Positions 8,695-17,012 of a stretch of DNA of 37,130 nt are shown here, piece by piece; position 1 is the first letter of the stretch, and each line of letters starts with the position of its first letter. A program made the position numbers and the translations under genes. The notes under the pieces were generated by a model. That model had not been told where the DNA came from. It searched no databases and worked only from the letters and a program-made list of their open reading frames with translations. The DNA comes from Acidimicrobiia bacterium (GTDB lineage Bacteria > Actinomycetota > Acidimicrobiia > Acidimicrobiales > Bin134). Where the stretch lies: contig JAJDTA010000124.1 in NCBI GenBank assembly GCA_022827405.1, positions 1-37,130 of the forward strand, in the 5' to 3' direction.

Positions 8695-9888
8695 GTGGAG
8701 TTCGCCATTTTCTTGCAGGGATCCCCTCGACGAGGCGGGGCCCGCAGCCCGTATTGGGAGCATCAAGCCTTCGAGAACGAGCTGGAGATGGTGCGGGTGG
8801 CCGACCAGCACAACTGGAAGTACATCTGGGTGAGCGAACACCACTTCTTGGAGGACTACTCCCACACCTCGGCCAGCGAGGTTTTCATGGCCTATTCCTT
8901 TGCGCAGACCTCCCAGATCCACATGGGATCGGGCATCTTCAACTTGAACCCCATTGTGAACCACCCCATCAAGCTGGCCGAGCGGGTGGCCATGCTCGAC
9001 CACATGAGCAAGGGCCGGTTCGAGTTCGGCACCGGCCGAGGGGCGGGCAGCCACGAGATCGGCGGTTTCGGCATCGACCCGTCGGAGACCAAGGCCAATT
9101 GGGACGAGGTGATCTGGGAGTTCAAGAAGATCTGGGGCAGCCCCGCCTACTCCCACCCCGACGGCACTGCCTTCCAAACCCCAGAGACCGGCACCTGGGG
9201 CACCTTCAACGTGCTGCCCAAGCCCTACTGCCACTCGCATCCGCCCATGTGGGTGGCCGCGGGCAACACCCCCACCTATGAGAAGGCCGCCCGCCACGGC
9301 TTGGGCGTGCTGGGATTCAACGTGGCCGCCATCTACGAGATGGCCCCCCACGTGGAGGCCTACAAGAACGCCATCCCCCACGCTGAGCCCGCCGGCGAGT
9401 ACGTGAACGACAACGTGATGATCGCCAACGGCCTGGTGTGTTTGGAAGACGGCCAGGAGGCCCGCCGGGTGGTGTGCGAGCAGATGCAGCTCAGCTACCT
9501 CCAGTCGCTGGTGTTCAAGTACCACGACACCTTCCCCAAGCCCGACGAGGTGCCGCCGTATCCCACGATCATCCCCGAGCCCACTTTGGAAGATGTGGAA
9601 GAGCGCATCGCGGCAGGGTTTCTGCTATGCGGCGATCCCGACGAGGTGCTGGCGCAGGTGAAGCGCTACGAGGAGATCGGCTGCGACCAGGTGTCGTTCG
9701 GCCTTCCCATCCAGCTCGACCATGAGGTTTGCCTGGAGACCATTCGGCTGTTCGGCACCCACGTGATCCCCAAGCTGGACAAAGACCCGCTGCACCGCAG
9801 CACCCGCCAGCGGATCGAGCACGGCGGGCCGCTGGAAATGACGCCTGACCCGCTGTACGACGTTCCCCGTCCTGAGGAGTACCGCTAG
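8695..9888 (+). CDS. LLM class flavin-dependent oxidoreductase (luciferase-like)
   Basis: GTG start after aaagggag Shine-Dalgarno; VEFAIFLQGSPRRGG...DQHNWKYIWVSEHHFLEDYSHTSASEVFMAYSFAQTSQIHMGSGIFNLNPIVNHPIKLAERVAMLDHMSKGRFEFGTGRG. Confidence 0.85.
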   Translation: MEFAIFLQGSPRRGGARSPYWEHQAFENELEMVRVADQHNWKYIWVSEHHFLEDYSHTSASEVFMAYSFAQTSQIHMGSGIFNLNPIVNHPIKLAERVAMLDHMSKGRFEFGTGRGAGSHEIGGFGIDPSETKANWDEVIWEFKKIWGSPAYSHPDGTAFQTPETGTWGTFNVLPKPYCHSHPPMWVAAGNTPTYEKAARHGLGVLGFNVAAIYEMAPHVEAYKNAIPHAEPAGEYVNDNVMIANGLVCLEDGQEARRVVCEQMQLSYLQSLVFKYHDTFPKPDEVPPYPTIIPEPTLEDVEERIAAGFLLCGDPDEVLAQVKRYEEIGCDQVSFGLPIQLDHEVCLETIRLFGTHVIPKLDKDPLHRSTRQRIEHGGPLEMTPDPLYDVPRPEEYR

Positions 9889-10025
9889 ATGCCCTCCATT
9901 CGTTGGTGGGCACACGTCCGGGCGGCGGGTCCTGTCCCGGCCCAGCCCGCCGTCCTCGCAGAGCTGCGGGCGGCGGGCGCCCTGAGCCGGGCCACCCACC
10001 GCCCTCGGGGGTCCCTTACGAGACC

Positions 10026-11108
10026 ATGACTAGCGGGGACGCAGAAAGGGAGGAACTTCGCGCTCCGCTGGCCCGGTGGCTGGTGGAACGGCTTGGGGCT
10101 CGGTCTGTTGACATCGGGGCGTTTGAGGTGCCTTCGGGGGGGTATTCGGCGGAGACGCTTTTGTTTGATGCTGACGTGGACCGGGGGGACGGCCCCGAGG
10201 TGGAGCGGTATGTGCTGCGGCGGGAGCTGCCTGAGCCGGCGGTATATCCCCAGCAGGCGCCGGGTGAGCTGGATGTGGAGGTGGACATTCAGTACCGGGT
10301 TATGTCGGCGGTGGCCAACCACTGCGATGCTCCCATCGCTCCGCTGGTGGGCTACGAAGCCGATGATTCGGTGCTGGGCGGGCCGTTCTTCGTGATGGGG
10401 TTCGTGGGCGGCGACATTCCCCGAGAGAACCCCATCTACACCAGCGCCGGCTTCTTCTTCGACGCCCAGCCTCACCAGCGCCGCCAACTGGTGGACCGAG
10501 GGCTGCGGACCATGGCCCAGATCCACGCCATCGACTGGCAGGAGGCCGGACTCAACTGGCTAGTGGCCACCGGCGACCAGCCGAGCACAGCCACGCAGGT
10601 GCGGATCTGGCGGGACTACTCCGACCGGGAGCTGAACGGCCGCAGCCATCCGGTGCTGGAAGCCGGGTTCGCCTACCTCCATGAGAACATGCCCGCCAAC
10701 GACGGCCTGTGCCTGAACTGGGGCGACGGGCGGCCGGGAAACATCATCTGGCAAGACTTCGAGCCAGCCTGCGTCACCGATTTTGAAGCGGCCTGCATTG
10801 CCTCACCGCTGGTGGACCTGGGGTGGTGGCTCATGTTCGACCGGTGGTCGCACGAGCACATGGGCGATCAGCCCCGCTTGGAGGGCGAGCCCACCCGGTC
10901 CGAACAGCGCGATCTATATGCCGCCCACGCGGGGCGCGATCCAGGCGACACCACTTGGTATGAGGTGTTCGCCGCGGCCCGCTACACCGCCATCGTGGTG
11001 AGGGTGATGAACCGGACCGTGCTGCGAGGAGAGATGCCCGCCGACAACCCCTTCTGGCTGGAGAATCCTTCCAGCGACTGTCTGCGCGCCCTGCTTGACG
11101 AGCTCTGA
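10026..11108 (+). CDS. Phosphotransferase family protein (aminoglycoside phosphotransferase/APH-like)
   Basis: MTSGDAEREELRAPLARWLVERLGARSVDIGAFEVPSGGYSAETLLFDAD...; catalytic-loop-like LCLNWGDGRPGNIIW and DFEAACIASPLVDLGWWL. Confidence 0.8.
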   Translation: MTSGDAEREELRAPLARWLVERLGARSVDIGAFEVPSGGYSAETLLFDADVDRGDGPEVERYVLRRELPEPAVYPQQAPGELDVEVDIQYRVMSAVANHCDAPIAPLVGYEADDSVLGGPFFVMGFVGGDIPRENPIYTSAGFFFDAQPHQRRQLVDRGLRTMAQIHAIDWQEAGLNWLVATGDQPSTATQVRIWRDYSDRELNGRSHPVLEAGFAYLHENMPANDGLCLNWGDGRPGNIIWQDFEPACVTDFEAACIASPLVDLGWWLMFDRWSHEHMGDQPRLEGEPTRSEQRDLYAAHAGRDPGDTTWYEVFAAARYTAIVVRVMNRTVLRGEMPADNPFWLENPSSDCLRALLDEL

Positions 11109-11131
11109 GCCTGAGCCCGGCGCCTCTCGCC

Positions 11132-11512
11132 CTAGCTGCCCACCACCCGGTCGGTTTGCTCGCGGTATTCGTAGACTAGGCGGACCAGCCAGTAGCGCAT
11201 GAAGCGCTTGAAGGAGCTGATAAGGATCATCACCAGGCCGATCAATGTGAGGCTCAGGCCGAATATGGCCGACACGATCAGATCGAGGTGGTTGGACTGA
11301 TGGAGGTTTCCGCCCTCCGTGTCATATGGCTGGCCAGTGAGGATGTATGAAGCCACGGTAAAGGCCAAGCCGGCAATGGTGAGGATCAACCCGATGCGGA
11401 ACACCCAGCGATCGGGATTGGCCCGTCCGCCGGAGGCTCGCAGTTTGGATACCTCTTCGTGGAACTCGTCCAGCCGGCTGCTGTCGCCTGTGGTGTCAGT
11501 TGTGTCGCTCAT
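11132..11512 (-). CDS. Hypothetical membrane protein (two predicted TM segments)
   Basis: 126-aa ORF; hydrophobic stretches IGLILTIAGLAFTVASYIL and LDLIVSAIFGLSLTLIGLVMILISSF; next to livF in the same direction. Confidence 0.55.
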   Translation of the reverse strand: MSDTTDTTGDSSRLDEFHEEVSKLRASGGRANPDRWVFRIGLILTIAGLAFTVASYILTGQPYDTEGGNLHQSNHLDLIVSAIFGLSLTLIGLVMILISSFKRFMRYWLVRLVYEYREQTDRVVGS

Positions 11513-11521
11513 ATTGTCTCC

Positions 11522-12238
11522 TCAGGACATGCCTAGATAGGCGGCGGTCAATTCGTCGGCGATTTCTTCGGGAGGCCCGGTGCGCTGGATGCGTCCGTGC
11601 AGCATGATGGCGGCTTCATTGGCCACGCCCAGAACCGCTTGGGCGAACTGCTCGACAATCAAAATGGAGAGGCCGGCCTCGGCCAAGGTGGCCACCTGCT
11701 CGTACAACTCCTCCACAATGATGGGGGCCAGCCCCATGGACAGCTCGTCGAGCATCAGGATGGCCGGGTCGGTGGACAGCGCTCGAGACATGGCCAGCAT
11801 CTGCTGTTCGCCGCCCGACAATGTGCCTGCCATCTGGTTGCGGCGCTCCTGCAAGCGGGGGAACTGGGAGAAGGCCCGCTCCTGAACCTGCTTGTAGGAA
11901 ACGCCGGCATAGGTACACATCCGCAGGTTCTCGGCCACGGTGAGGTTGGGGAAGATGCCCCGGCCCTCGGGAATCAGGCAAACCCCGGCCCGGGCCAAGC
12001 TGTCGGGGGAAACCCCGTTCACCTCGTGGCCGTCGAGCAGCACTGATCCGGCATGAGGCTGAATCTGGCCGCTGGCCACCGCAAGCGTGGTGGTCTTGCC
12101 CGCTCCATTGGGACCCAAAAGGGCGTAAACCGTTCCCGGCATTACCCGAAGATCCACACCGTGGAGCACGTCGATGGTGCCGTACCCAGCTCGGATGCCA
12201 ACCAGCTCGAGAAGCGGGGTTGCGGGTTCTGCGCTCAT
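11522..12238 (-). CDS. livF: Branched-chain amino acid-type ABC transporter ATP-binding protein (LivF-like)
   Basis: MSAEPATPLLELVGIRAGYGTIDVLHGVDL...GPNGAGKTTTL...LSGGEQQMLAMSRALSTDPAILMLDELSMGLAP. Confidence 0.88.
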   Translation of the reverse strand: MSAEPATPLLELVGIRAGYGTIDVLHGVDLRVMPGTVYALLGPNGAGKTTTLAVASGQIQPHAGSVLLDGHEVNGVSPDSLARAGVCLIPEGRGIFPNLTVAENLRMCTYAGVSYKQVQERAFSQFPRLQERRNQMAGTLSGGEQQMLAMSRALSTDPAILMLDELSMGLAPIIVEELYEQVATLAEAGLSILIVEQFAQAVLGVANEAAIMLHGRIQRTGPPEEIADELTAAYLGMS

Positions 12239-12999
12239 TCGTCGACCCCCACATAGGCACCGCGGAACTCGTCGCTGCCCAGGTAAGCAGCCCTCACCGC
12301 GGTGTCGGCCTGCACCTCCATGGGGGTGCCCACCGCGATGATCTTGCCGAAGTCCAACACGTGGATGCGGGCGCACACCCCCATCACAAAGCTCATATCG
12401 TGCTCCACCAGCAGCACCGCGAGATCGTTGCTTTCGTCGGCCACGAGCTCCAGCAGCAACTGGCCGATGGAAGAAGTCTCCTCTTCATTAAGGCCAGACG
12501 AGGGCTCATCCAACAACAGTGCCCGGGGACGGCAGGCCAGTGCCCTGGCGAGCTCCACCAATCGGGCGCTACCAGTGGGTAGGGTGCCCACGGTCACATC
12601 GGCGACTTCGTCGAGGCCCACCTTGCCCAGCATCTCGTGGGCCACGTCGTTGACCCGCCGGTGCTTCCACTTGGTGCGGTGGTTCTTCTCCACCGCCACC
12701 CGCACGTTGTCTAACGCGCTTAGCGAGTTGAAGGCCTCCAACTTCTGGAAGGTGCGGGCGATGCCCATCTGCGACCGCTTGGCCACGCCGGCGCGGGTGA
12801 TGTCGACTCCATCGAATTTCACTCTGCCACTGGTGGGCGGCAACAAACCGGTGACCACGTTGAACAGGGTGGTCTTGCCCGCCCCGTTGGGCCCGATCAG
12901 GCCGGTAACCTCACCGGGGTCGACGTCTACCGAGGCGTTGTCAAGGGCCACCACGCCCCCGAAGCGCATGACCACTTGCTCAGCTTCGAGAAGTGCCAT
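12235..12999 (-). CDS. livG: Branched-chain amino acid-type ABC transporter ATP-binding protein (LivG-like)
   Basis: MALLEAEQVVMRFGGVVALDNASVDVDPGEVTGLIGPNGAGKTTLFNVVTGLLPPTSG...LARALACRPRALLLDEPSSGLNEEE. Confidence 0.88.
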   Translation of the reverse strand: MALLEAEQVVMRFGGVVALDNASVDVDPGEVTGLIGPNGAGKTTLFNVVTGLLPPTSGRVKFDGVDITRAGVAKRSQMGIARTFQKLEAFNSLSALDNVRVAVEKNHRTKWKHRRVNDVAHEMLGKVGLDEVADVTVGTLPTGSARLVELARALACRPRALLLDEPSSGLNEEETSSIGQLLLELVADESNDLAVLLVEHDMSFVMGVCARIHVLDFGKIIAVGTPMEVQADTAVRAAYLGSDEFRGAYVGVDE

Positions 13000-15178
13000 A
13001 GCCCTCCTTCGGTACAACGTCGTCCAAAATTCCCAGCCTCCGGTCGATGGCGATCACCTCTTCGGGAGTGAACGGGCGTTCTATTCCCAATTCGCCGATC
13101 TCCGGTTCGCGTTTCTGGGCGTTCTCGGCGGCAATCTCGGCTCGGGCATCGCTGCGCCACGGCAGGATCGGAGCGAACCCCCGGCCCATCTCGAAGATGG
13201 CCCCTCGGGGATTGAACACCATGCCGAGCACCATCAAACCGGGTCCGTAGGTGGTCATGATGTCGAGCAGGGTGACCAGGAAGTCGACGTTGCCGGCGTC
13301 CTCCAGCCGGTGACCCAGCCCGGTGAACAGCGGGATGAATATCAAGAAAATCCCGGCCATGGGGATGGACACACCCGCGGCCGCCACCAAAAGTACGATG
13401 TTGAATCCGATCAGCAGGTCGAACCCCTGGACGCTGTCCACGTTGCCCGACACGGTGGCCCAGAACACTCCGGCGATCCCAGCCATGGAGGCTGAGACGG
13501 CATACACCACCACCTTGGTCCATACCACCGGCACCCCCAGGGTGGCCGCGGCGGCCTGCGAATCATTGATGGCCATCCATCTCCGCCCGTACCGGGACCT
13601 TCGCAACAGCACCAGCCCGTACACGAAGATGGCAAAAACGCTCACCATAACCAGGAAAAAGCCCCGGCGGTCGTCAAAAGTGACACCGAACAGCTCGATA
13701 TGGGGGAACTGGCGACCGACGCCGATGGTGGGCATGACCCACGAATGGGGAAAGAAGATCAGAGACATGGCCTGGGCGAAGGCCATGGTCATGAGGGCCA
13801 GATAAAGCCCCCGCAATCGGGCGGCGGGCAGAGCCACAAGCGCTCCTAGTGGCGCGCACAGCAGACCCACCGCGATTATCCAATAACCGTTACCGGTATC
13901 TCCGGCGAGCTTGAGGTATACGAACGCGCCGAATCCGGCGAAGGCCAGGGGGGCGAAGTTGATCTGGCCGGCCCAGCCGATCAACGGGACCAGCGACAAG
14001 CCGATCAGGGCAAAGGCCATGGCCTCGTTGGCCGAGTTCAACTCCCGGCTGCCCCAGGCGCCTGGATCCCAGACCCCGAAGTCCAGCCAGCCTCCGGAGA
14101 ACGCCACCGCCAGCAGGATTACCACCCCGCAGCCGATGAGTCCCTCCCACCATTTGGTGTAGCGCTCATGACGGCGAAGGTGGTGGGCCAGCCGACCGAC
14201 CTCCAATCGAGCCTGAGGCATGGCGATCACCACGAACAGCAGGATCAACGGTGCAACGGCAAGGTGGGCAAATCGGTAGTCGGGTCCGAAGTCCAGCCAT
14301 GCCCCGGTATGGGCTCGCAAGAGCCCGATCAGCATGGCTCCCACGACCGCCATGGGCAGATTCCTCAACGCACCGAAGGCGGCCGCCGCGAACGCGATTA
14401 TCACCACGTTGTTGAGCGTGGCCGGGTCGAGGCCCAACTCCGGGGCGATGAGGATGCCGCCCAGTGCGCCGAGCATGGAACCCAGCGCCCACGACGTGGA
14501 TGACACCACATTGGGCCGGGCGCCGTTGAGGGCGGCCAGCTCCCGATTGTCCACCACCGCCCTCATGGCAGTGCCGATGCGGGTGCGGCGCAACAGAAAT
14601 CGCATGGCCACAGCAATGGCGATGGCCACCAAGAACACGATGAGCCGGTGCCAGGGAAGCTGCGATGGCCCCAAGTCGATGCCGTTTTCGATGCCGAACA
14701 AGTACGGCACCCGCCGGGGGGTGTCGGCTTCCCAGATGTCGCCCACCACCGACAACAAAAGCACCATGATCGCCACGGTCACCATGAGCTGTACCACCAG
14801 CGACGCGGTGCGCAGACGCCTCATGATCACAATGTCGAGCAAAACCCCGAGGGCGGGAGCGAACATGCCCACCACCACGAACAGGGCCAAGATGGAATGC
14901 CACCCCCGATTCACATGGAGTTCCCAATACAGGAAGGCCGAGAAAACGCCGATGGCGCCCTGAGCGAAGTTGAAGACCCCCGTGGTGGTGTACACCACCA
15001 CCAATCCGGTGGCGTACATAGCCCACAGGGCCCCGAGGAATAGCCCAATGTAGGTGGTGACCAGGAAGGTCTCACTTGTGACCGGCGCCCCCTTCCAGTT
15101 GAAGACGGCGATGATCACCGCAGCGACCCCGGCCAGCAGCGCGGCGAGCGCCACTGGCGGGCGGAGTCCCAAGATCAT
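12980..15178 (-). CDS. Fused LivH-LivM branched-chain amino acid-type ABC transporter permease
   Basis: 732-aa ORF with LivH-like half (MYATGLVVVYTTTGVFNFAQGAIGVFSAFLYWELHV) and LivM-like half (LIGWAGQINFAPLAFAGFGAFVYLKLAG). Confidence 0.9.
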   Translation of the reverse strand: MILGLRPPVALAALLAGVAAVIIAVFNWKGAPVTSETFLVTTYIGLFLGALWAMYATGLVVVYTTTGVFNFAQGAIGVFSAFLYWELHVNRGWHSILALFVVVGMFAPALGVLLDIVIMRRLRTASLVVQLMVTVAIMVLLLSVVGDIWEADTPRRVPYLFGIENGIDLGPSQLPWHRLIVFLVAIAIAVAMRFLLRRTRIGTAMRAVVDNRELAALNGARPNVVSSTSWALGSMLGALGGILIAPELGLDPATLNNVVIIAFAAAAFGALRNLPMAVVGAMLIGLLRAHTGAWLDFGPDYRFAHLAVAPLILLFVVIAMPQARLEVGRLAHHLRRHERYTKWWEGLIGCGVVILLAVAFSGGWLDFGVWDPGAWGSRELNSANEAMAFALIGLSLVPLIGWAGQINFAPLAFAGFGAFVYLKLAGDTGNGYWIIAVGLLCAPLGALVALPAARLRGLYLALMTMAFAQAMSLIFFPHSWVMPTIGVGRQFPHIELFGVTFDDRRGFFLVMVSVFAIFVYGLVLLRRSRYGRRWMAINDSQAAAATLGVPVVWTKVVVYAVSASMAGIAGVFWATVSGNVDSVQGFDLLIGFNIVLLVAAAGVSIPMAGIFLIFIPLFTGLGHRLEDAGNVDFLVTLLDIMTTYGPGLMVLGMVFNPRGAIFEMGRGFAPILPWRSDARAEIAAENAQKREPEIGELGIERPFTPEEVIAIDRRLGILDDVVPKEGYGTSRS

Positions 15179-15219
15179 GGGGTCTCAGCCTTTCCGGTCA
15201 CCTCTCCCGAAGTTCTTGG

Positions 15220-16770
15220 CTAGCCGCCGAACTCCTCAAGCCAGTCCAGAGTCAGCTCCACGACATTGTCGGCATTGCAGTCCAACTCGCCGGGTGCTTC
15301 GGGATAAACCCGCACGAACTCGTTGTTCTGCACCTGCATCAGCATGAAGCAGGGCATGATGTTCTGGGTGGTGCTGTAATCGGCGGGACCCCACCACCCG
15401 TTCACGTCGAAGGACGTCAGGCTGCGGGCGGCGTCCAGCACCGCTTGGCGGGTGACGGCGTTGGGTCCGCCCTCGGCCACAATGCCGTTCACAATTTGCT
15501 CGAACAGCACCCCGTCAGCCCATGACCCTGCGGCCCAAGCCGGCGGGAACGGGTTGTCGATGGCCTCCATGAAGTCGGCTAGCTCTTGGTTGTGGTCGGT
15601 CTCGTGGAACGGGAGGAACCAAATCCACGTGTAGGTGCCCTCGATCACATCGCCGGCTTCCAGGAAACTGGGGGTATAGCAGGCAAGCTGGCACATCCAT
15701 ATCGTGCTCTCGGCGTCAAAGCCCTGGGCCTCGGCCTCACTGCGCCACTTGATCATTGACTGATCGTCAGAGCCGGAGTAGGCGAAGTTGGAGTTGGCAT
15801 CCCTCATGATCTGGATGAAGGCGCCGTATTCCGACTGGGTGGTGGACCCGCTTATGCCAGGCTCGCCGTCGATTACCACGCCGATCTCCTGGAAGGAGCG
15901 CACCTGGGGCATCGACGAGGAGATGGTGGACGGCAAGTCGTTGGGTATCAAGTAAACGCCGTTGAGATCGGGGTTGATGTTGTCCTGCAACCACTGCACG
16001 TGGCCCACCTGGCTCTGTACCGTGCGAGGGCCTGAGCCTTCATAGGGACACGCGCTGTTGGGGCGGCTGGAGGCAAAGGTCACCACCGAGCACTGGTGAG
16101 GCGGCTCGGTGGTGATGTAGGCGAAGTCGGGCACCCCGATGTCGTTGCCGTGAGCATCAGAGCAAGTCTGGAGATCGGTGGTGTCGAGGGCGAACAGCGC
16201 CGTCGTGCCCACCAGTGCGAACGCGTTTTCGCAGGCCACCAGGAACCCGTTTGTGGTCTCGGTGGGGTTGATGGCCGAGTCATGCTCAATGACCTCGATC
16301 TGGCGACACGCCAATCCGCCTTCGGAGTTCACGTGGTCGGCCCACGCCTTGACCCCGTCGATGGAGCCCTGGAACAGGCCGGGGGCCAGCGGGGAGCCGA
16401 CATCGGCCATTACCAGCACGGTGATGGTGTCGGAGGTGATCCCGATGTCGGAGGCCTCGAGGTCGACGGCCTCGCACGGATCGACCTCGGGCTCTTCGGT
16501 GGCAACCGGCTCGGCATCGGTGTCGTCCATGTCGTCGTCGCCCATGTCATCCATGTCGTCGTCCATGGAGTCATCACCCATGTCGTCATCCATCGAGTCA
16601 TCACCCATGTCATCCATGTCGTCGTCGCCCATATCATCCATGGAATCGTCGGGGGCTTCGGTCGGTGCCGCAGCAGGGGCGGAGTCGCCCGTATCGTCGT
16701 TGCCGCCGCACGACACTGCGACCAATGCGAATATGGCCAATAGGCCGATGATCCAACGGAGATGTTTCAC
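15220..16770 (-). CDS. ABC transporter substrate-binding lipoprotein with Asp/Met-rich linker
   Basis: GTG start at 16770: VKHLRWIIGLLAIFALVAVSCGGNDDTGDSAPA... lipobox-like VSC, then (D/M)n linker, then Peripla_BP_6-like ITVLVMADVGSPLAPGLFQGSIDGVKAWADHVNSEGGLACRQIEVIEHDSAINPTETTNGFLVACENAFALVGT. Confidence 0.85.
   Translation of the reverse strand: MKHLRWIIGLLAIFALVAVSCGGNDDTGDSAPAAAPTEAPDDSMDDMGDDDMDDMGDDSMDDDMGDDSMDDDMDDMGDDDMDDTDAEPVATEEPEVDPCEAVDLEASDIGITSDTITVLVMADVGSPLAPGLFQGSIDGVKAWADHVNSEGGLACRQIEVIEHDSAINPTETTNGFLVACENAFALVGTTALFALDTTDLQTCSDAHGNDIGVPDFAYITTEPPHQCSVVTFASSRPNSACPYEGSGPRTVQSQVGHVQWLQDNINPDLNGVYLIPNDLPSTISSSMPQVRSFQEIGVVIDGEPGISGSTTQSEYGAFIQIMRDANSNFAYSGSDDQSMIKWRSEAEAQGFDAESTIWMCQLACYTPSFLEAGDVIEGTYTWIWFLPFHETDHNQELADFMEAIDNPFPPAWAAGSWADGVLFEQIVNGIVAEGGPNAVTRQAVLDAARSLTSFDVNGWWGPADYSTTQNIMPCFMLMQVQNNEFVRVYPEAPGELDCNADNVVELTLDWLEEFGG
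16521..16650 (-). repeat. In-frame degenerate tandem repeat encoding (DDMGDDSMDD)n
   Basis: Repeated catgtcgtcgtc / catcgagtcatcaccc units; protein DDSMDDMGDDDMDDMGDDSMDDDMGDDSMDDDMDDMGDDDMDD. Confidence 0.85.
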
Positions 16771-16881
16771 GTTTCCCCCTTCAGTGGACCGGCGCGCTCC
16801 TCTAACGGCATACCGGCTATGTAACGCGGCAGACAGTCTTACCCATGCCACCGTCCTTTTGCCACCTGCGGAAGCGCCAAG

Positions 16882-16953
16882 CTCGGGAGGGAGGACTCGA
16901 ACCCCCAATATCGGGACCAGAACCCGGTGTGTTGCCAATTACACCACTCCCGA
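16882..16953 (-). tRNA. tRNA-Gln (anticodon CTG)
   Basis: Minus strand TCGGGAGTGGTGTAATTGGCAACACACCGGGTTCTGGTCCCGATATTGGGGGTTCGAGTCCTCCCTCCCGAG: 7-bp acceptor stem TCGGGAG/CTCCCGA, D-stem GTGT/ACAC, anticodon loop TTCTGGT, T-loop TTCGAGT, discriminator G; CCA not encoded. Confidence 0.92.
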
Positions 16954-17012
16954 GAGCAGCGGCCAGTGTACTCCCCTGCCCCCACGGGGGAGCAACGCTT
17001 AAGGCAGGAGGA

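Noticed and set aside
16521-16650. CRISPR-like repeat array
   Set aside because: The repeats are short, degenerate, in frame and have no unique spacers; they encode an Asp/Met linker.
16971-16992. Hairpin ctcccc/ggggag between gltX and tRNA-Gln as a terminator
   Set aside because: Short stem and no T tract on the minus strand; not enough to call.
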